From: Synechococcus sp. AG-679-C18 | GTDB lineage: Bacteria; Cyanobacteriota; Cyanobacteriia; PCC-6307; Cyanobiaceae | DNA: 64,000 nt | Assembly: GCA_003210755.1 (NCBI GenBank) | Contig: QCUL01000002.1 | Span: 1 to 64,000, forward strand | Direction: 5' to 3' | Shown: positions 44,563 through 52,825 of the stretch, in pieces | Layout: every line of letters starts with the position of its first letter | Numbering within the stretch: the first letter of the stretch is position 1 | Program-made: the position numbers and the translations under genes | The notes under the pieces: generated by a model | What the model was told of the DNA's origin: nothing | Seen by the model: only the letters and a program-made list of their open reading frames with translations | The model's database searches: none

Positions 44563-45708
44563 TTGAAAATCGCCTTCTTTACCGAAACCTTCCTACCAAA
44601 AGTTGACGGCATCGTCACAAGGCTCACCAAAACGGTGAAGCACCTAGTCGATGCAGGAGACGAAGTGGTGGTGTTCTGTCCGGAGGGCGCACCTAGTCAT
44701 TACATGGGAGCCAAGGTGGTTGGTGTTCCGGCTATGCCTTTGCCGCTCTACCCGGAGCTGAAGCTGGCATTGCCACGCCCAGCCGTCTCCGAGTCGATCG
44801 ATGAATTTCACCCAGACCTCATCCACGTCGTCAACCCAGCAGTCCTAGGCCTGGGAGGCATCTGGCTAGCCAAGACCAAATCCATCCCCCTTATCGCTAG
44901 TTATCACACCCATCTGCCGAAGTATCTCGAGCATTACGGCATGGGCATGCTCGAACCCTTGCTCTGGGAGCTGCTTAAAGCGGCTCATAACCAAGCCGTT
45001 CTGAATCTCTGCACGTCCACGGCAATGGTGCAAGAGCTGAGCGACAAAGGCATTCAGCACACCGCACTTTGGCAAAGGGGGGTGGACACGGAACTGTTCC
45101 GACCCGAGTTGCGTAGCCAGAAATTACGTCAACGTTTGCTCGGTGAATACGACGACCGGGGAGCTCTTTTGCTGTATGTCGGTCGGCTCTCCGCAGAAAA
45201 GCAAATCGAGCGGATTCGTCCGGTGCTGAAAGCGTTGCCCGATACGCGACTGGCGCTGGTGGGCGATGGCCCTCACCGTCAACAACTCGAAAAGCATTTC
45301 GAAGGAACGGCCACCACATTTGTGGGATATCTTGCCGGAGACGAACTAGCCGGGGCCTATGCCAGCGGTGATGCCTTTCTGTTCCCTTCAAGCACCGAAA
45401 CCCTTGGTCTTGTTTTGCTCGAGGCAATGGCCGCTGGTTGTCCAGTCGTGGGAGCCAACCGTGGAGGCATCCCGGATATCATCACTGATGGTGTGAACGG
45501 CTGTCTGTATGAACCTGACGGAGCAGATTCTGGTGCGGCCAGTTTGATCGCAGCCACCGGCAAATTACTTGGTAATGACCTTGAACGTCAGGCACTTCGC
45601 AATGCGGCCCGTTCGGAAGCCGAGCGCTGGGGCTGGGCTGGTGCCACCGAACAGTTGCGCAGCTATTACCGCCAAGTGCTCGCCTCAGAGATCAACTCAG
45701 CTGCTTAG
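44563..45708 (+). CDS. sqdX: Sulfoquinovosyltransferase (SQDG synthase)
   Basis: GT4 glycosyltransferase that moves sulfoquinovose from UDP-sulfoquinovose to diacylglycerol. The 381-aa protein has TETFLPKVDGIVTRLTKTV, SYHTHLPKYLEHYGMGML, LLYVGRLSAEKQIERI and the nucleotide-sugar region LGLVLLEAMAAGCPVVGANRGG. The start is TTG 44563, directly after sqdB on the same strand. Gene pairing and motifs make the assignment strong. Confidence 0.95.
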   Translation: MKIAFFTETFLPKVDGIVTRLTKTVKHLVDAGDEVVVFCPEGAPSHYMGAKVVGVPAMPLPLYPELKLALPRPAVSESIDEFHPDLIHVVNPAVLGLGGIWLAKTKSIPLIASYHTHLPKYLEHYGMGMLEPLLWELLKAAHNQAVLNLCTSTAMVQELSDKGIQHTALWQRGVDTELFRPELRSQKLRQRLLGEYDDRGALLLYVGRLSAEKQIERIRPVLKALPDTRLALVGDGPHRQQLEKHFEGTATTFVGYLAGDELAGAYASGDAFLFPSSTETLGLVLLEAMAAGCPVVGANRGGIPDIITDGVNGCLYEPDGADSGAASLIAATGKLLGNDLERQALRNAARSEAERWGWAGATEQLRSYYRQVLASEINSAA

Positions 45709-45709
45709 G

Positions 45710-47515
45710 TCAATTCAGCTTGCGATTGCGATTCCACACCTCAATCACTTTCTTAGCCATCGGCAACGCATGCACTGATCCACCCCCAGGTGTGTTCTGA
45801 GCGAAGGCCACCACAACGATCTCGCCGTTTGGGTACGGGGCATAGCTAGCGAACCAAGCATGATCTGGGCCTCCCGTGCTGTCTTCCGCTGTTCCGGTCT
45901 TCCCAGCCGCAGGAGGAATGCCCGCTCCGTTGAGGCCATAGCCGGTCCCATCCTCAACCACCTTGCGCAGCCCTTCTCGGATTTTGGCCAGGGTGGAAGG
46001 CTTAATTAATACCTTGCTGCGCCGCGAAGGGGCCATCCAATCAAGACCCTGATCCGCAAGATGAGGGGTTACCAGCCAACCACCGTTCGCAAAAACGGAA
46101 TAAGCCCGCGCCAATTGAAGAGGGGTGATCTGGACCACCGACTGGCCAATCGAAGCCGAGGCCATGTCTTCAGGAATCCAGGGAGTAGAACCAGGTTTCG
46201 CCCAGCCGCGGCCCGCCGCCGCCCAGTCTTCATCTCCTACAAGGCCAACGTTCTCTTCCCAGCCGATTTCAATCCCCGTCTTACTCCCAAAACCAAGTTG
46301 GGTAGCGGCTTTCTTGAGTGCTAAGGAACCCGAACCAACACCGACTTGATAAAAAAACGTGTTGCTGGAGAAGCGCAGGGCATCGGCGTAACCAATCCGT
46401 CCGAAACCAGCACCATTGTGATCAGGAAAACAGTGCCCTCCGTAGGTGATACATGCCGTGGTGTTCAACTTCACGTCAGGAGGAAATCGACCCGTCTCCA
46501 TCCCTGCCATCGCTGTCACAGGCTTCCAGGTGCTGCCAGGGTCATAGGCATTCATCGCACGGCTCAACAGCGGCTTTTTCGGATTGGAGAACAGCGCGTC
46601 GTACTCCTTCTGAGTGGTCACCAACTTGGAGAAAAAATTAGGGTCAAAGTTGGGGTTACTCGCAAGGGCCAAGATTGCTCCATTCCGAGGGTCCATGGCC
46701 ACAATCGCGCCACCAGGCTTGTCAGCTAAGGCTTTCTCAGCCACCTTCTGCAAATCGAGATCTAGCGTAAGTGTGAGATCTTTTCCAGCCACAGATGGGC
46801 GATCGCCAAGGTGCCTCTGCACCTCACCCATCGCATTCACTTCCAGCATTTGCCCACCCCACTCCCCGCGCAGATGAGACTCATAGGCCGCCTCCACCCC
46901 AATCCGACCGATCCGATCTCGAATCTCATAGCCACGCTCAGCAAGAGCTTTGTATTCCTCCTCTGTAATCGGCTGGGTGTAGCCCAGGGCATGAGCTGCG
47001 AGGGTCCCATGGGGATAGGAGCGAAGAATATCCACATCCACCTGTGCCCCCTTCAGCTCATGAGACTGCTCACGAAACCTCAGGACCTGCTCAGCCGAAA
47101 GTTCTGTCGCCAAATTAACTCTATATCCGTTGCGATCAGGACCTGACTGGCGACGCTGATCAAGGGTCGATTCATCAATTTTTAAAAGACTGGATAATCG
47201 AACGCGCAGCTCAGGCCAAGTTTCATCGTCCACCAATCGTGGCTCCACATAGAGCGAATAGGTGAGCTTGCTAGAGGCCAAAACTCGACCTTTACGATCC
47301 AAAAGTCGACCACGAGTTGGTGATCTGGGGACCAGGCGAATGCGATTTTCATCCGCAAGTTGTCGATAGCGAGGCCCTTCCAAGAGCTGCAGCCAAGCCA
47401 ACCGCGACACCATCGCTCCACAAAACAGCAGCACCAATCCGAACAAGACAAGAGGCTGTTGACGCAAACCGCTTTGACGCTGAGCGTCCCTTTGAGGTGT
47501 GGCTGAGCGGGTCAT
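45710..47515 (-). CDS. mrdA: Penicillin-binding protein 2
   Basis: Peptidoglycan transpeptidase of the elongation machinery. The 601-aa product has one N-terminal membrane helix (LVLFGLVLLFCGAMVSRLAWL), a dimerisation region with RGRLLDRKGRVLASS, and the transpeptidase domain with SxxK (DPGSTWKPVTA), SxN (RFSSNTFFYQ) and KTG (AAGKTGTAEDS). The stop is one base from the sqdX stop on the opposite strand. Two unknown genes lie directly upstream on the same strand (5 and 14 bases apart). Confidence 0.95.
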   Translation of the reverse strand: MTRSATPQRDAQRQSGLRQQPLVLFGLVLLFCGAMVSRLAWLQLLEGPRYRQLADENRIRLVPRSPTRGRLLDRKGRVLASSKLTYSLYVEPRLVDDETWPELRVRLSSLLKIDESTLDQRRQSGPDRNGYRVNLATELSAEQVLRFREQSHELKGAQVDVDILRSYPHGTLAAHALGYTQPITEEEYKALAERGYEIRDRIGRIGVEAAYESHLRGEWGGQMLEVNAMGEVQRHLGDRPSVAGKDLTLTLDLDLQKVAEKALADKPGGAIVAMDPRNGAILALASNPNFDPNFFSKLVTTQKEYDALFSNPKKPLLSRAMNAYDPGSTWKPVTAMAGMETGRFPPDVKLNTTACITYGGHCFPDHNGAGFGRIGYADALRFSSNTFFYQVGVGSGSLALKKAATQLGFGSKTGIEIGWEENVGLVGDEDWAAAGRGWAKPGSTPWIPEDMASASIGQSVVQITPLQLARAYSVFANGGWLVTPHLADQGLDWMAPSRRSKVLIKPSTLAKIREGLRKVVEDGTGYGLNGAGIPPAAGKTGTAEDSTGGPDHAWFASYAPYPNGEIVVVAFAQNTPGGGSVHALPMAKKVIEVWNRNRKLN

Positions 47516-47520
47516 CTCCC

Positions 47521-47916
47521 TCAGCTCTCAGGCTCAATCTGAGCCTCTAAAGCTTGAAGGCGTTGTGCAATCCTCTCCAGGACCTCATGCAACTCCTGAT
47601 CATCCTGCTCAGGAGAACAGCCCTCCTCAAGAACGTCGTACACCTCAGATGAAGGTTCTTCCACGGCCACCTGCACAGGCATGACTGGATTTCCCAACCC
47701 AGGACTCAATTGATCAAGTCGTTCACGAACATCTTTAGCCGCAGGTTCCCCCTCGTCGCGCAACTCACGCAATGGATCTGACGCACCCGATGTGAATGAC
47801 TCCACTACTTTCCCCGGACCACCCGCACGAACGCGTTCAACCAAAGCAAGTCCTACGGGTAATACCTCCTGCATTAATGACAATCTCAAGGTGTCAAACG
47901 GTTGACTCTCAGCCAT
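47521..47916 (-). CDS. Unknown 131-aa protein upstream of mrdA
   Basis: A 131-aa acidic soluble protein that I do not recognise. It has no signal peptide or membrane helix. The N-terminus (QPFDTLRLSLMQEVLPVG) is helical, and the C-terminal part (DQELHEVLERIAQRLQALEAQI) is a likely coiled coil. It ends 5 bases before mrdA and begins 14 bases after the 214-aa gene, so these three are probably one operon. Its first 20 codons are repeated at 54074-54132 in the right-hand duplicate. Confidence 0.7.
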   Translation of the reverse strand: MAESQPFDTLRLSLMQEVLPVGLALVERVRAGGPGKVVESFTSGASDPLRELRDEGEPAAKDVRERLDQLSPGLGNPVMPVQVAVEEPSSEVYDVLEEGCSPEQDDQELHEVLERIAQRLQALEAQIEPES

Positions 47917-48606
47917 GAGCAGACCCGATTTCAGCGCACTCCAGTCTGCTCCGGAGGAGGCAAAAGTGTTGGACAGGTTGAATTAGATGACCCCAGCCAC
48001 CAGCCACCGAAGCCAGTCAGAACCAAGAGAGCTACCGCTGGTCCTAGTGCTTGGTGGGTGGCTTCTAGAGCCAGCCACTCCCCCCAGGATCGCCAAAATC
48101 GATCGCGAACAAAGCGACGTCGTTCCCGCGTCTCATTCTTTGCGCGTCGACGGTAAGACTTCTCTACCCAGCGCTCGAAGGATCGCTTCTTAGTGATCGC
48201 CATCTTGCGCTCCACCTCAAGAAGGTGTCCCGAGCTCAGCTCAGGGTGGAACGTCCCAATCAGCTCAAGGCTCTTGAGGAACATCTCCACGGCACCATCC
48301 TTGATCTCCCGATCAGAGGTTTCAAGCGAAGTCCAATCGAGCTCTGGATAGAACCGGCTGCGATTGGAAGCGATCTGCTCCTCGGGGAGCTGGCCCGGTT
48401 CACGCAACCAGCGATCTGTGTTGCTGTCAAAACGTCGCCAATAAAGGAATGGATTGATGTAGATCGCTTTCCCAGCAAGCGGAATGCTGTCCTGCTGAAG
48501 GCGGCGCTGAAGCTGGATGTCCTGCTCTTGAGCAGTGGTCAAGGATTTGCAGCCGGGCGCTAAGGATATCGACATTGAGGCTGATTCACCAGCCCTTCAA
48601 ACAGCC
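47858..48606. repeat. Direct repeat, left copy
   Basis: This segment matches 54074-54822 in the same orientation, offset 6,216. From 47858 to 48461 I find no difference. From 48462 on there are scattered substitutions (for example 48462, 48467, 48471, 48477, 48481, 48483 and 48501), and the similarity ends near 48606. It contains the 214-aa gene and the first 20 codons of the 131-aa gene. Confidence 0.93.
47931..48575 (-). CDS. Unknown membrane-anchored basic protein, copy 1
   Basis: A protein of 214 aa from ATG 48575, or 203 aa from TTG 48542, the start shared with the other copy. The centre is very basic (RSFERWVEKSYRRRAKNETRERRRF), then a hydrophobic helix (GPAVALLVLTGFGGWWLG) and a short Pro-rich tail, suggesting a C-terminal membrane anchor. 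No family recognised. It heads the likely operon with the 131-aa gene and mrdA, so a cell-wall link is possible. Near-identical copy at 54147-54758. Confidence 0.72.
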   Translation of the reverse strand: MSISLAPGCKSLTTAQEQDIQLQRRLQQDSIPLAGKAIYINPFLYWRRFDSNTDRWLREPGQLPEEQIASNRSRFYPELDWTSLETSDREIKDGAVEMFLKSLELIGTFHPELSSGHLLEVERKMAITKKRSFERWVEKSYRRRAKNETRERRRFVRDRFWRSWGEWLALEATHQALGPAVALLVLTGFGGWWLGSSNSTCPTLLPPPEQTGVR

Positions 48607-49200
48607 TTATTCATTCAATCGGAATTTGCCACTCCAGGCTGCAAAATCGTGCTGAGAACGTTCTGCGGGGTAAAACCAAATGAAATCCGTTCATACTGGC
48701 AGAGACTAAGGTATAGGATGACTTAAACTAGTCACCTACATATAATCCGTAGAGAAGGAGCCCAGAATTCAGTCCATGGTAACAAATTGGGGAGCAAAGT
48801 TTGCATCCAACTCAAACACATCGCGCGTATTCACACCACCAAATCCAGACAAATAATTGTGTAGCACAATAAATTGTTATTGTTTTTATAGCTAGAATTC
48901 CTACTCTAATAAAATAATCATTTCCTTGCTTTTGCCGAGACAAAAATTAAGAGCTGACGGCGACTTTCATGTTAGCCAAAATATATTTTTCATGAAGCAA
49001 GGCACAACCTATACATTAAAACCTTTGCTGCCAATGATTATACAAAACCTCGAAGTAACTTGAGCGTTTGGAGGCACGTTAATGAACAGTACCACCATTA
49101 GCTGGCGTAATATGAAAGCCGCGATGTGTACTGATCTTCGGGCGACTAACATAGACAAATCCTAATTGCATTCGCAAGGAATGCGCAAAGAGAACAAGCG
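48607..49200. other. Gap without intact genes; possible ORF remnant
   Basis: About 590 bases of low-GC sequence without a credible full gene. On the minus strand, 48769-48880 reads as an open C-terminal-like tail (SGFGGVNTRDVFELDANFAP, ending in TGA), which may be a remnant of a larger lost gene, possibly a surface protein. This is a guess. Confidence 0.3.
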
Positions 49201-50037
49201 CTAATCACGGCTGAGCAAATACCAGTCATCGAACATTGACAGGTGTTGAAACACTTGTTTGTATCCTTTGTCGAGCAGCAAAGCTTTTATTTCTACTCTG
49301 TTGTTTTCTACATAATTATGTTCCACGCAAATTGAGTAGATTTTTCGGGTTCTGAAATTATGTGATTGAAGGATTTCCAGTTCCCCTCCTTCGGTGTCTA
49401 TGGATAAAAATTGAATTTCGTTGGGCGCGTGGTGTTGGTCTAGCAAGTCATCAAGAGAAATGGTTTCAACTTCGTAGCAAATAGAGTTTTTTAGTCGGAT
49501 ATTGGAAGCCCAATCTCCATTGTTGGCAAACTTCTCAACACTTGATAACTCAGGAAAGCTATCGCTGGAATTTTCCACCTCGAGGAATTGATAGTTGAGA
49601 CCACTTGTTTTTGCTACGCATCTTGTGTCAATGCTGCAGCTTCTATTTTTGGCTAAGGCGTCGTGCCAGATTTTGGCTGGCTCTGCCAGAATTCCATTCC
49701 ATCCAAGCTTTTTTTCTAAGAGCCAGGTATTGCTGAGGCTAACCCCATCTGTTGCGCCAAACTCAACAAAAAACTTAGGAGAAATACTTTCTGTGAATGC
49801 TAATGCAAATAAATCTTGGGCAAGCTGTGCTTTTGAATAGGGTAGAAACGGTGCTATTAGTTCTCGCTTTTCTTGCGGAAGCTGACTATAAAGAATTGAG
49901 GATCTATCTAAACTGCGGTAAAATCTGACCTCGTTCCTGAGCTCACTGACCTCGTTCCTGAGCTCATTTAGGTTGTCGGCGCTCGCGAGCTCTTTTCCTG
50001 CCGAGCGAAGAACTTTTTTTAGGGCTCGCTTAAGCAT
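49201..50037 (-). CDS. FkbM-family methyltransferase
   Basis: A 278-aa SAM-dependent methyltransferase of the FkbM class, usually O-methylating sugars in surface polysaccharides or glycoproteins. The SAM-binding region is FFVEFGATDGVSLSNTWLLE with ILAEPAKIWHDAL, followed by LDDLLDQH and the FkbM-typical FLSIDTEGGELEIL. Residues 1-60 form a coiled coil in which a heptad is duplicated (NELRNEV, SELRNEV). It is an intact gene in the low-GC island, which suggests gain by transfer. Target unknown. Confidence 0.88.
   Translation of the reverse strand: MLKRALKKVLRSAGKELASADNLNELRNEVSELRNEVRFYRSLDRSSILYSQLPQEKRELIAPFLPYSKAQLAQDLFALAFTESISPKFFVEFGATDGVSLSNTWLLEKKLGWNGILAEPAKIWHDALAKNRSCSIDTRCVAKTSGLNYQFLEVENSSDSFPELSSVEKFANNGDWASNIRLKNSICYEVETISLDDLLDQHHAPNEIQFLSIDTEGGELEILQSHNFRTRKIYSICVEHNYVENNRVEIKALLLDKGYKQVFQHLSMFDDWYLLSRD
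49925..49966. repeat. Tandem 21-base repeat in methyltransferase coiled coil
   Basis: Two exact, adjacent 21-base units (49925-49945 and 49946-49966) encode a repeated seven-residue heptad. The length keeps the frame, so copy number could change without breaking the gene. Confidence 0.9.
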
Positions 50038-50329
50038 AATGATACAAAATCTTTTCTGATCTTAGTCCCACAGCCAGCAACGCCAATCTGTTGGCCTCCA
50101 AGATATTGCCCAGGATTTCAAGGAGGTTTGGACAATATATCTCAAGAACACTTCTAAGCATTTTCTCTACAGGTCTCTCTTCACATTCTCTACCGCTGCC
50201 TTTGTCATATTGTCACATCAGGAACCACGAAATTCTCCTTCAGTAATAGGCTTGGCACCCAAACAATCTCCTTATCCATATTCATCAGGTCAGCAGTAGC
50301 AAAACTGCTTAAAGTATGGTAACAGTATT

Positions 50330-51080
50330 TCCGTAAGTAGGTCCGTTATGCGCATTTTTTCGCAAAAAGTATAACGAGTGGTGCCGTACTGTCAGAAAAG
50401 AGTGGCGTATAGATGTCTGAGTAAGTAGAGCACCAACTCCTTACCCAACGCTCGTTTTCTTTCGTATAGAAAATCATTTTCCTGAATAGATCCCGAAACG
50501 TCTTCGTTGTGAAATGGAGTTCCGTCTAAATTGCAGAACAAATAAACCTGCTTCTTCTCGTGCTCAGATTTATCCCACACACGCTTGGCGAACTCCTCCC
50601 CTCCCCCCACCGATGCCCTATCTAGCTCCTGTCTTGGTAGAAGCGTGGACTTGGACTAAAGCAATGATGCTCTTCAGCAAGTTAGAACCTTCTCGCTCAC
50701 TGAACTGGATGCCTTCCTCTTCACCTTCATGAGTTCCCCACTTCTCATCCCGCTATTTGCCCAGGAAGAACACCATCTGCTAAGCCACGAAGGCATCACA
50801 GACCTGCTTCTCGGACCCATCTGACTGGGTAATTAGCAATCACGAACACGACGGGGCAATGAATTCCACTCTTGGGCTTCCAAGATATCCCGACGAACTT
50901 TATCGTCCATAATTAGGTGCTCATCTTGAAAAAGAAAGTTTGGATGAAAAGGAAACATACCCGTTCTCCATCTCCCACTTCCACAACTCCCTATTCATCC
51001 CCATCTCGTGCTGGATGGTGATTGCCTGAGGGTTCTTGCCGCTCAGTGTTTGCTTGTTGTCCTTTCTCCAGACCTATGAA
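50330..51080 (-). pseudogene. Decayed tyrosine recombinase (integrase)
   Basis: On the minus strand several frames together rebuild the C-terminal part of a tyrosine recombinase. In order: NKQTLSGKNPQAITIQHEMG; WKWEMENGYVSFSSKL; (frameshift near 50930) DEHLIMDDKVRRDILEAQEW; a TAA at 50833-50835; then box I ANSGMRSGELMKVK with the catalytic Arg. Another shift leads to GGGEEFAKRVWDKSE, then box II LLRHLYATLF, a stop at 50392-50394, and QYGTTRYTFCEKMR. The one-base insertion near 50930 and CAA-to-TAA change are confirmed by comparison with the related piece at 52600-52825. The N-terminus is not found. Confidence 0.7.
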
Positions 51081-51522
51081 GTTACAACACGATGGGAGCC
51101 TACTTTGGGCATGATTATGAAATTGGAAGCTTATTCAAAATAATAAACCGCTTGCCTAAGTCACAGCCGCCGCTCATTGCAAAACGAAACGCTGTATATA
51201 TAGATTTTTTATATCTAGATAGGTGATGACATTCACCAGTGCGTGAATACACCGATCAATTGCATAACAAAAGCGAAATGAGACAATACATATCTGTCAT
51301 GGATTGGTCAGCTTCAGACTTTCTGAGTTGTCTCATGCCTTGCCAGCCAGCACTGCTCCCATACCGAAATCGGAAGCCAAGAGAGAAACGTAACAAAGTA
51401 AAGCTAAGCTGATTACAAAGTGTTCAAACCTGCTCAGAACGATGAAAACAAATTCCAATTTTTTAATTTCACAAAGTCTTATTACTTACCATCAAACAAA
51501 AACACAATCCTATAGATTGCAT
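51081..51522. other. AT-rich gap, nothing recognised
   Basis: About 440 bases of low-GC sequence between the recombinase remnant and the broken methyltransferase. No open frame, RNA or repeat could be supported. Confidence 0.5.
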
Positions 51523-52346
51523 TTATTGATTTTCAAATTTAGCAAAATAATCTAAAATATTATTCTTATCAATTGATAAATCATGAGCCAAACCATCTCT
51601 GCCAACAAACTCTGGAAACGCGAGCTTTTCTTGTGAAAGATGTTGCGCAAAAATCAGTCCATCAAAAGAGGTCGCTTCAACTGAATAATTAGACTCAACC
51701 ACTATTAGCATCCCATATTTTCTCAATAAATCGATACATTTATAATGCAAATCATCACTATAGGCAGAAACAAATGTGTTTTTACGCTACCCTCAATAAA
51801 TAATTTTTCAGTCCCTAAAAGCATTTTCTCTTCATAGTCTTGTATATCATAATGCAGTATTGTCAGATTATCGCTTGATTTCGAAAGAAAAGAATCTACG
51901 TTGAACATATCATGGTCATCCCTTACAAATTAGTTTATAAAGTTACCGCGGTAGTTATTTATTTTGAAATTGTGAATTCCTGCTTCAATATTTTCTTTGC
52001 AGGGCTCAACCACAACAGCCTTAGCTGACGGAAAAGCTTGCAAAAACCACATTGAGTAATGAGCCCAGTACGATCGAAGCTCTAATAGACAAGGGTCAAG
52101 TAAATTTTTGGACTTAAGAGAAGCAATGAGCTCTTGAAATATAAACTCTTCTAGAGGTTCATGCACTCTTCGATTGATAACTAAGATTTCACTAAATTCT
52201 TTGTAATACGAAAAATCACCTTTATGATTTATAATGTGGCCATTGCGCAAGCACACTTATTCGCCAAGACATCTGGCCAAATCCAGGATGACGGTTAATA
52301 AGAAAATTAATTGGATCAGAAATAGTCTCTCTATATCACCCCAAAA
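51523..52346 (-). pseudogene. Broken FkbM-type methyltransferase
   Basis: Three frames on the minus strand join into one methyltransferase-like protein. The N-terminus is INFLINRHPGFGQMSWRISV; a frame change near 52250 leads to RNGHIINHKGDFSYYKEF and LELRSYWAHYSMWFLQAFP with AKAVVVEPCKENIEAG. An in-frame TAA stands at 51930-51932, followed in the same frame by VRDDHDMFNVDSFL and LHYDIQDYEEKMLLG. A second frame change near 51780 leads to LRKYGMLIVVESNYS and the end ILDYFAKFENQ. At least three lesions make it non-functional. The intact FkbM gene at 49.2-50.0 kb is not a close copy. Confidence 0.72.
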
Positions 52347-52650
52347 ACTCTGATGATCTTGGAGGGGATAGACTTTTGCATGATTTCAAAAATTGATATC
52401 ATTTTCAGGATTCAGTTGGACTACGCTTCTTCCTCGATTAAAGAAAAGATTTTTAAAAGTGTTTTATTGATATTGCCTAGAAAAAGTGAGCAGATTTTTG
52501 ACTTTGGCGATTAATGCTATTAAATATTTTCAAATCATTTAGGGTTTGCTCTTGAAATGTTTTGGAAAACAACACTGCTTCAAACTTTGGGTAAGGATAA
52601 AGGTGAAAAGTATCTGTTACCACACCTAGCAATCCCAGACCAGTTTCTCA
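52347..52650. other. AT-rich gap, nothing recognised
   Basis: About 300 low-GC bases between the broken methyltransferase and the second recombinase piece. No gene, RNA or repeat supported. Confidence 0.45.
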
Positions 52651-52825
52651 GCCTAATCTCATCTGACTGGATAATTGCCACTCTCGAAGACGCCGAGCAA
52701 ATGACGAGCACTCCTTCGCCTCCCAAGTGTCCCGACGAACTTTGTCGTCCGTGATCAGGTACTTGTCGTGAAACGGAAGTTTGGGGGTGAAGGCAATGAG
52801 CGAGTTCTCCATCGCCCACTTCCAG
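52650..52825 (-). pseudogene. Second tyrosine-recombinase fragment
   Basis: On the minus strand one frame reads WKWAMENSLIAFTPKLPFHD, DKYLITDDKVRRDTWEAKEC and FARRLREWQLSSQMRLG, then stops. It aligns with the larger remnant at 50.8-51.0 kb (WKWEMENGYVSF, then DEHLIMDDKVRRDILEAQEW) without its frameshift or its TAA. Only this internal block is present; the catalytic boxes are missing. It abuts the adhesin fragment at about 52825. Confidence 0.65.

Noticed and set aside
47902-48156. An 84-codon plus-strand ORF present identically in both repeat copies (also 54118-54372)
   Set aside because: It is antisense to the 214-aa gene; its conservation follows from the DNA duplication alone.
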